Source of the DNA: Xanthobacteraceae bacterium
GTDB lineage: Bacteria; Pseudomonadota; Alphaproteobacteria; Rhizobiales; Xanthobacteraceae
Assembly: GCA_030043175.1 (NCBI GenBank)
Contig: JASHYD010001412.1
Coordinates: 1-5,310, forward strand
DNA length: 5,310 bases
Direction: 5' to 3'
The first letter of the stretch is position 1. Each line of letters opens with the position of its first letter. The notes under the pieces were generated by a model that worked only from the letters and a program-made list of their open reading frames with translations, was not told the origin of the DNA and searched no databases. A program made the position numbers and the translations under genes. Below, piece after piece: positions 4,807 through 5,310 of the stretch.

Positions 4807-5123
4807 TCACCGAGTAAATCCGTCTAAGGAGTTCTTGTTCCCCGCCCTTGTCGTCTCAAGCTGCAGGCCTTGTTGGCCCCCATGTCTGAATCGGGTCAGA
4901 TTCGGCCGTTGCGGCTATGTTGGCCGCACGGCCGGTGTACCCCAGAAAGCTGACGACTTTGCTGCATCGCCCAAGTGGACAGCCTTGGGCCAGTGGACTA
5001 AACCGCTCGCGCGGTAGGAGTGGCGCGGCACCGCCTCGAGGGCGGATCACAATGTAGCGGATGGGTGCGTCCTGTCTTGAGATGAGGGGTTAGCCAACCT
5101 TCACTCAAAACAAGAGCAGCCCC
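4807..5123. other. Gene-free region with four stem-loops before the integrase
   Basis: No convincing gene lies in these 317 bp. It holds four inverted repeats: 4903-4934 (12 bp with one bulged T, 7-nt loop), 4969-4990 (GCCCAAG/CTTGGGC, 8-nt loop), 5002-5015 (ACCGC/GCGGT, 4-nt loop) and 5031-5045 (CCGCC/GGCGG, 5-nt loop). AGTGGAC occurs twice, at 4974 and 4992. GAATC at 4888 and GATTC at 4898 form another small dyad made of two GANTC sites. None of the hairpins is followed by a T run. The region must contain the left boundary of the element that carries the integrase and any promoter of the NmrA gene, but neither could be placed. Confidence 0.5.
4903..4934. repeat. Strong GC-rich stem-loop, 12 bp with one bulge
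   Basis: CGGCCG, a bulged T, then TGCGGC on the left pair with GCCGCA and CGGCCG on the right around the loop TATGTTG. It is the strongest hairpin in the window. It lies about 120 bp upstream of the NmrA start, on the far side from that gene, and 190 bp before the integrase. It may end a transcript or be part of a mobile-element end; there is no T run. Confidence 0.55.
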
Positions 5124-5310
5124 ATGACCGAGCAAGCTATCAGCCCGTTGCGTCGGCGCATGATCGAGGACATGACGATCCGCAAGTTCGCACAGAAGAC
5201 CCAGCATGACTATGTGCAACGGGTCAAGGACTTCGCAAATTACCTCAAGCGCTCCCCCGATACAGCCAAACCGGAAGATGTACGCGCCTTTCAGCTGCAT
5301 CTGACGTCGA
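5124..5310 (+). CDS. Tyrosine-recombinase-type integrase, N-terminal part (runs off the window)
   Basis: The first 62 residues of a site-specific integrase of the phage integrase family are present. They form the SAM-like, core-DNA-binding N-terminal domain: SPLRRRMIEDMTIRKFAQKT (7-26), QHDYVQRVKDFANYLKRSPD (27-46), then EDVRAFQLHLTS (51-62). The pattern R-x-M-x-x-D-M-x-[IL]-R-K-[FL]-x-x-x-T-Q-x-x-Y is the one I associate with integrases carried as accessory genes by IS91-type elements of rhizobia and other proteobacteria. The catalytic domain (Arg, His and Tyr residues) lies beyond position 5310. ATG at 5124 is supported by the family start; only a weak AAGAGCAG precedes it by about 6 bp. 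The frame is intact to the window edge, so this gene may be functional. The IS91 link is recognition by memory and needs the downstream sequence. Confidence 0.82.
   Translation, partial: MTEQAISPLRRRMIEDMTIRKFAQKTQHDYVQRVKDFANYLKRSPDTAKPEDVRAFQLHLTS

Noticed and set aside
4369..4827. Plus-strand frame of 152 codons
   Set aside because: Lies antisense within the NmrA-like gene, whose minus-strand protein is complete and conserved.
4856..5050. Minus-strand frame of 64 codons containing GYTGRAANIAATAESDP
   Set aside because: No ribosome binding site, no recognised family, and it spans all four hairpins, so its apparent order is probably due to the palindromes.
4998..5300. Minus-strand frame of 100 codons
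   Set aside because: Antisense to the integrase start, which is a firm family match.
1..5310. CRISPR array, tRNA or rRNA genes
   Set aside because: No regularly spaced repeats, no cloverleaf with CCA-side features, and no ribosomal RNA-like sequence were seen on either strand.

Overview
The window looks like accessory DNA from an alphaproteobacterium of the Rhizobiales, most likely Bradyrhizobium or a close relative. The evidence is moderate GC with GC-rich third codon positions, an IS200-type transposase start and a small membrane protein of types I associate with rhizobia, a Bug/TctC receptor remnant, and the start of an integrase of the kind found in rhizobial insertion elements. The genus is an inference from recognised protein types, not from a marker gene.

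Layout. Positions 1 to about 200 hold the 5' end of an IS200/IS605-type element whose tnpA is cut after about 45 codons. It abuts an AT-richer stretch (241-420 is about 43% GC by hand count) carrying a minus-strand fragment of a membrane protein. A short membrane protein (562-681, +) follows and meets, tail to tail with overlapping stop codons, a 90-residue FlbD-like small protein (678-950, -). Across a 162-bp divergent intergenic region lies an intact MT-A70 family methyltransferase (1113-1769, +). From 1770 to 2354 the DNA is decayed: a possible frameshifted minus-strand remnant and then the last 80 or so codons of a TctC/Bug solute-binding receptor (+).

The best organised part is a minus-strand cluster. 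Transcribed right to left, it has an NmrA-like NAD(P)-binding protein (4785-3928), a cupin-domain protein starting 4 bp after it (3923-3372), an uncertain 60-codon ORF (3349-3167) and a flavin reductase-like FMN-binding protein (3115-2471). A redox-sensor or reductase, a metal-binding cupin and a flavin reductase in one direction suggest a small oxidative or catabolic module. The TctC remnant, a carboxylate-uptake type gene, fits loosely with that. No substrate can be named.

The right end (4807-5123) has no convincing gene but contains four separate stem-loops, followed by the first 62 codons of a tyrosine-recombinase-type integrase that runs off the window. The module is therefore flanked by mobile-element pieces on both sides, and at least three truncated genes lie within 2.4 kb, as expected of a genomic or symbiosis island. 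I did not find a convincing previously undescribed system; the most original points are listed in the findings.
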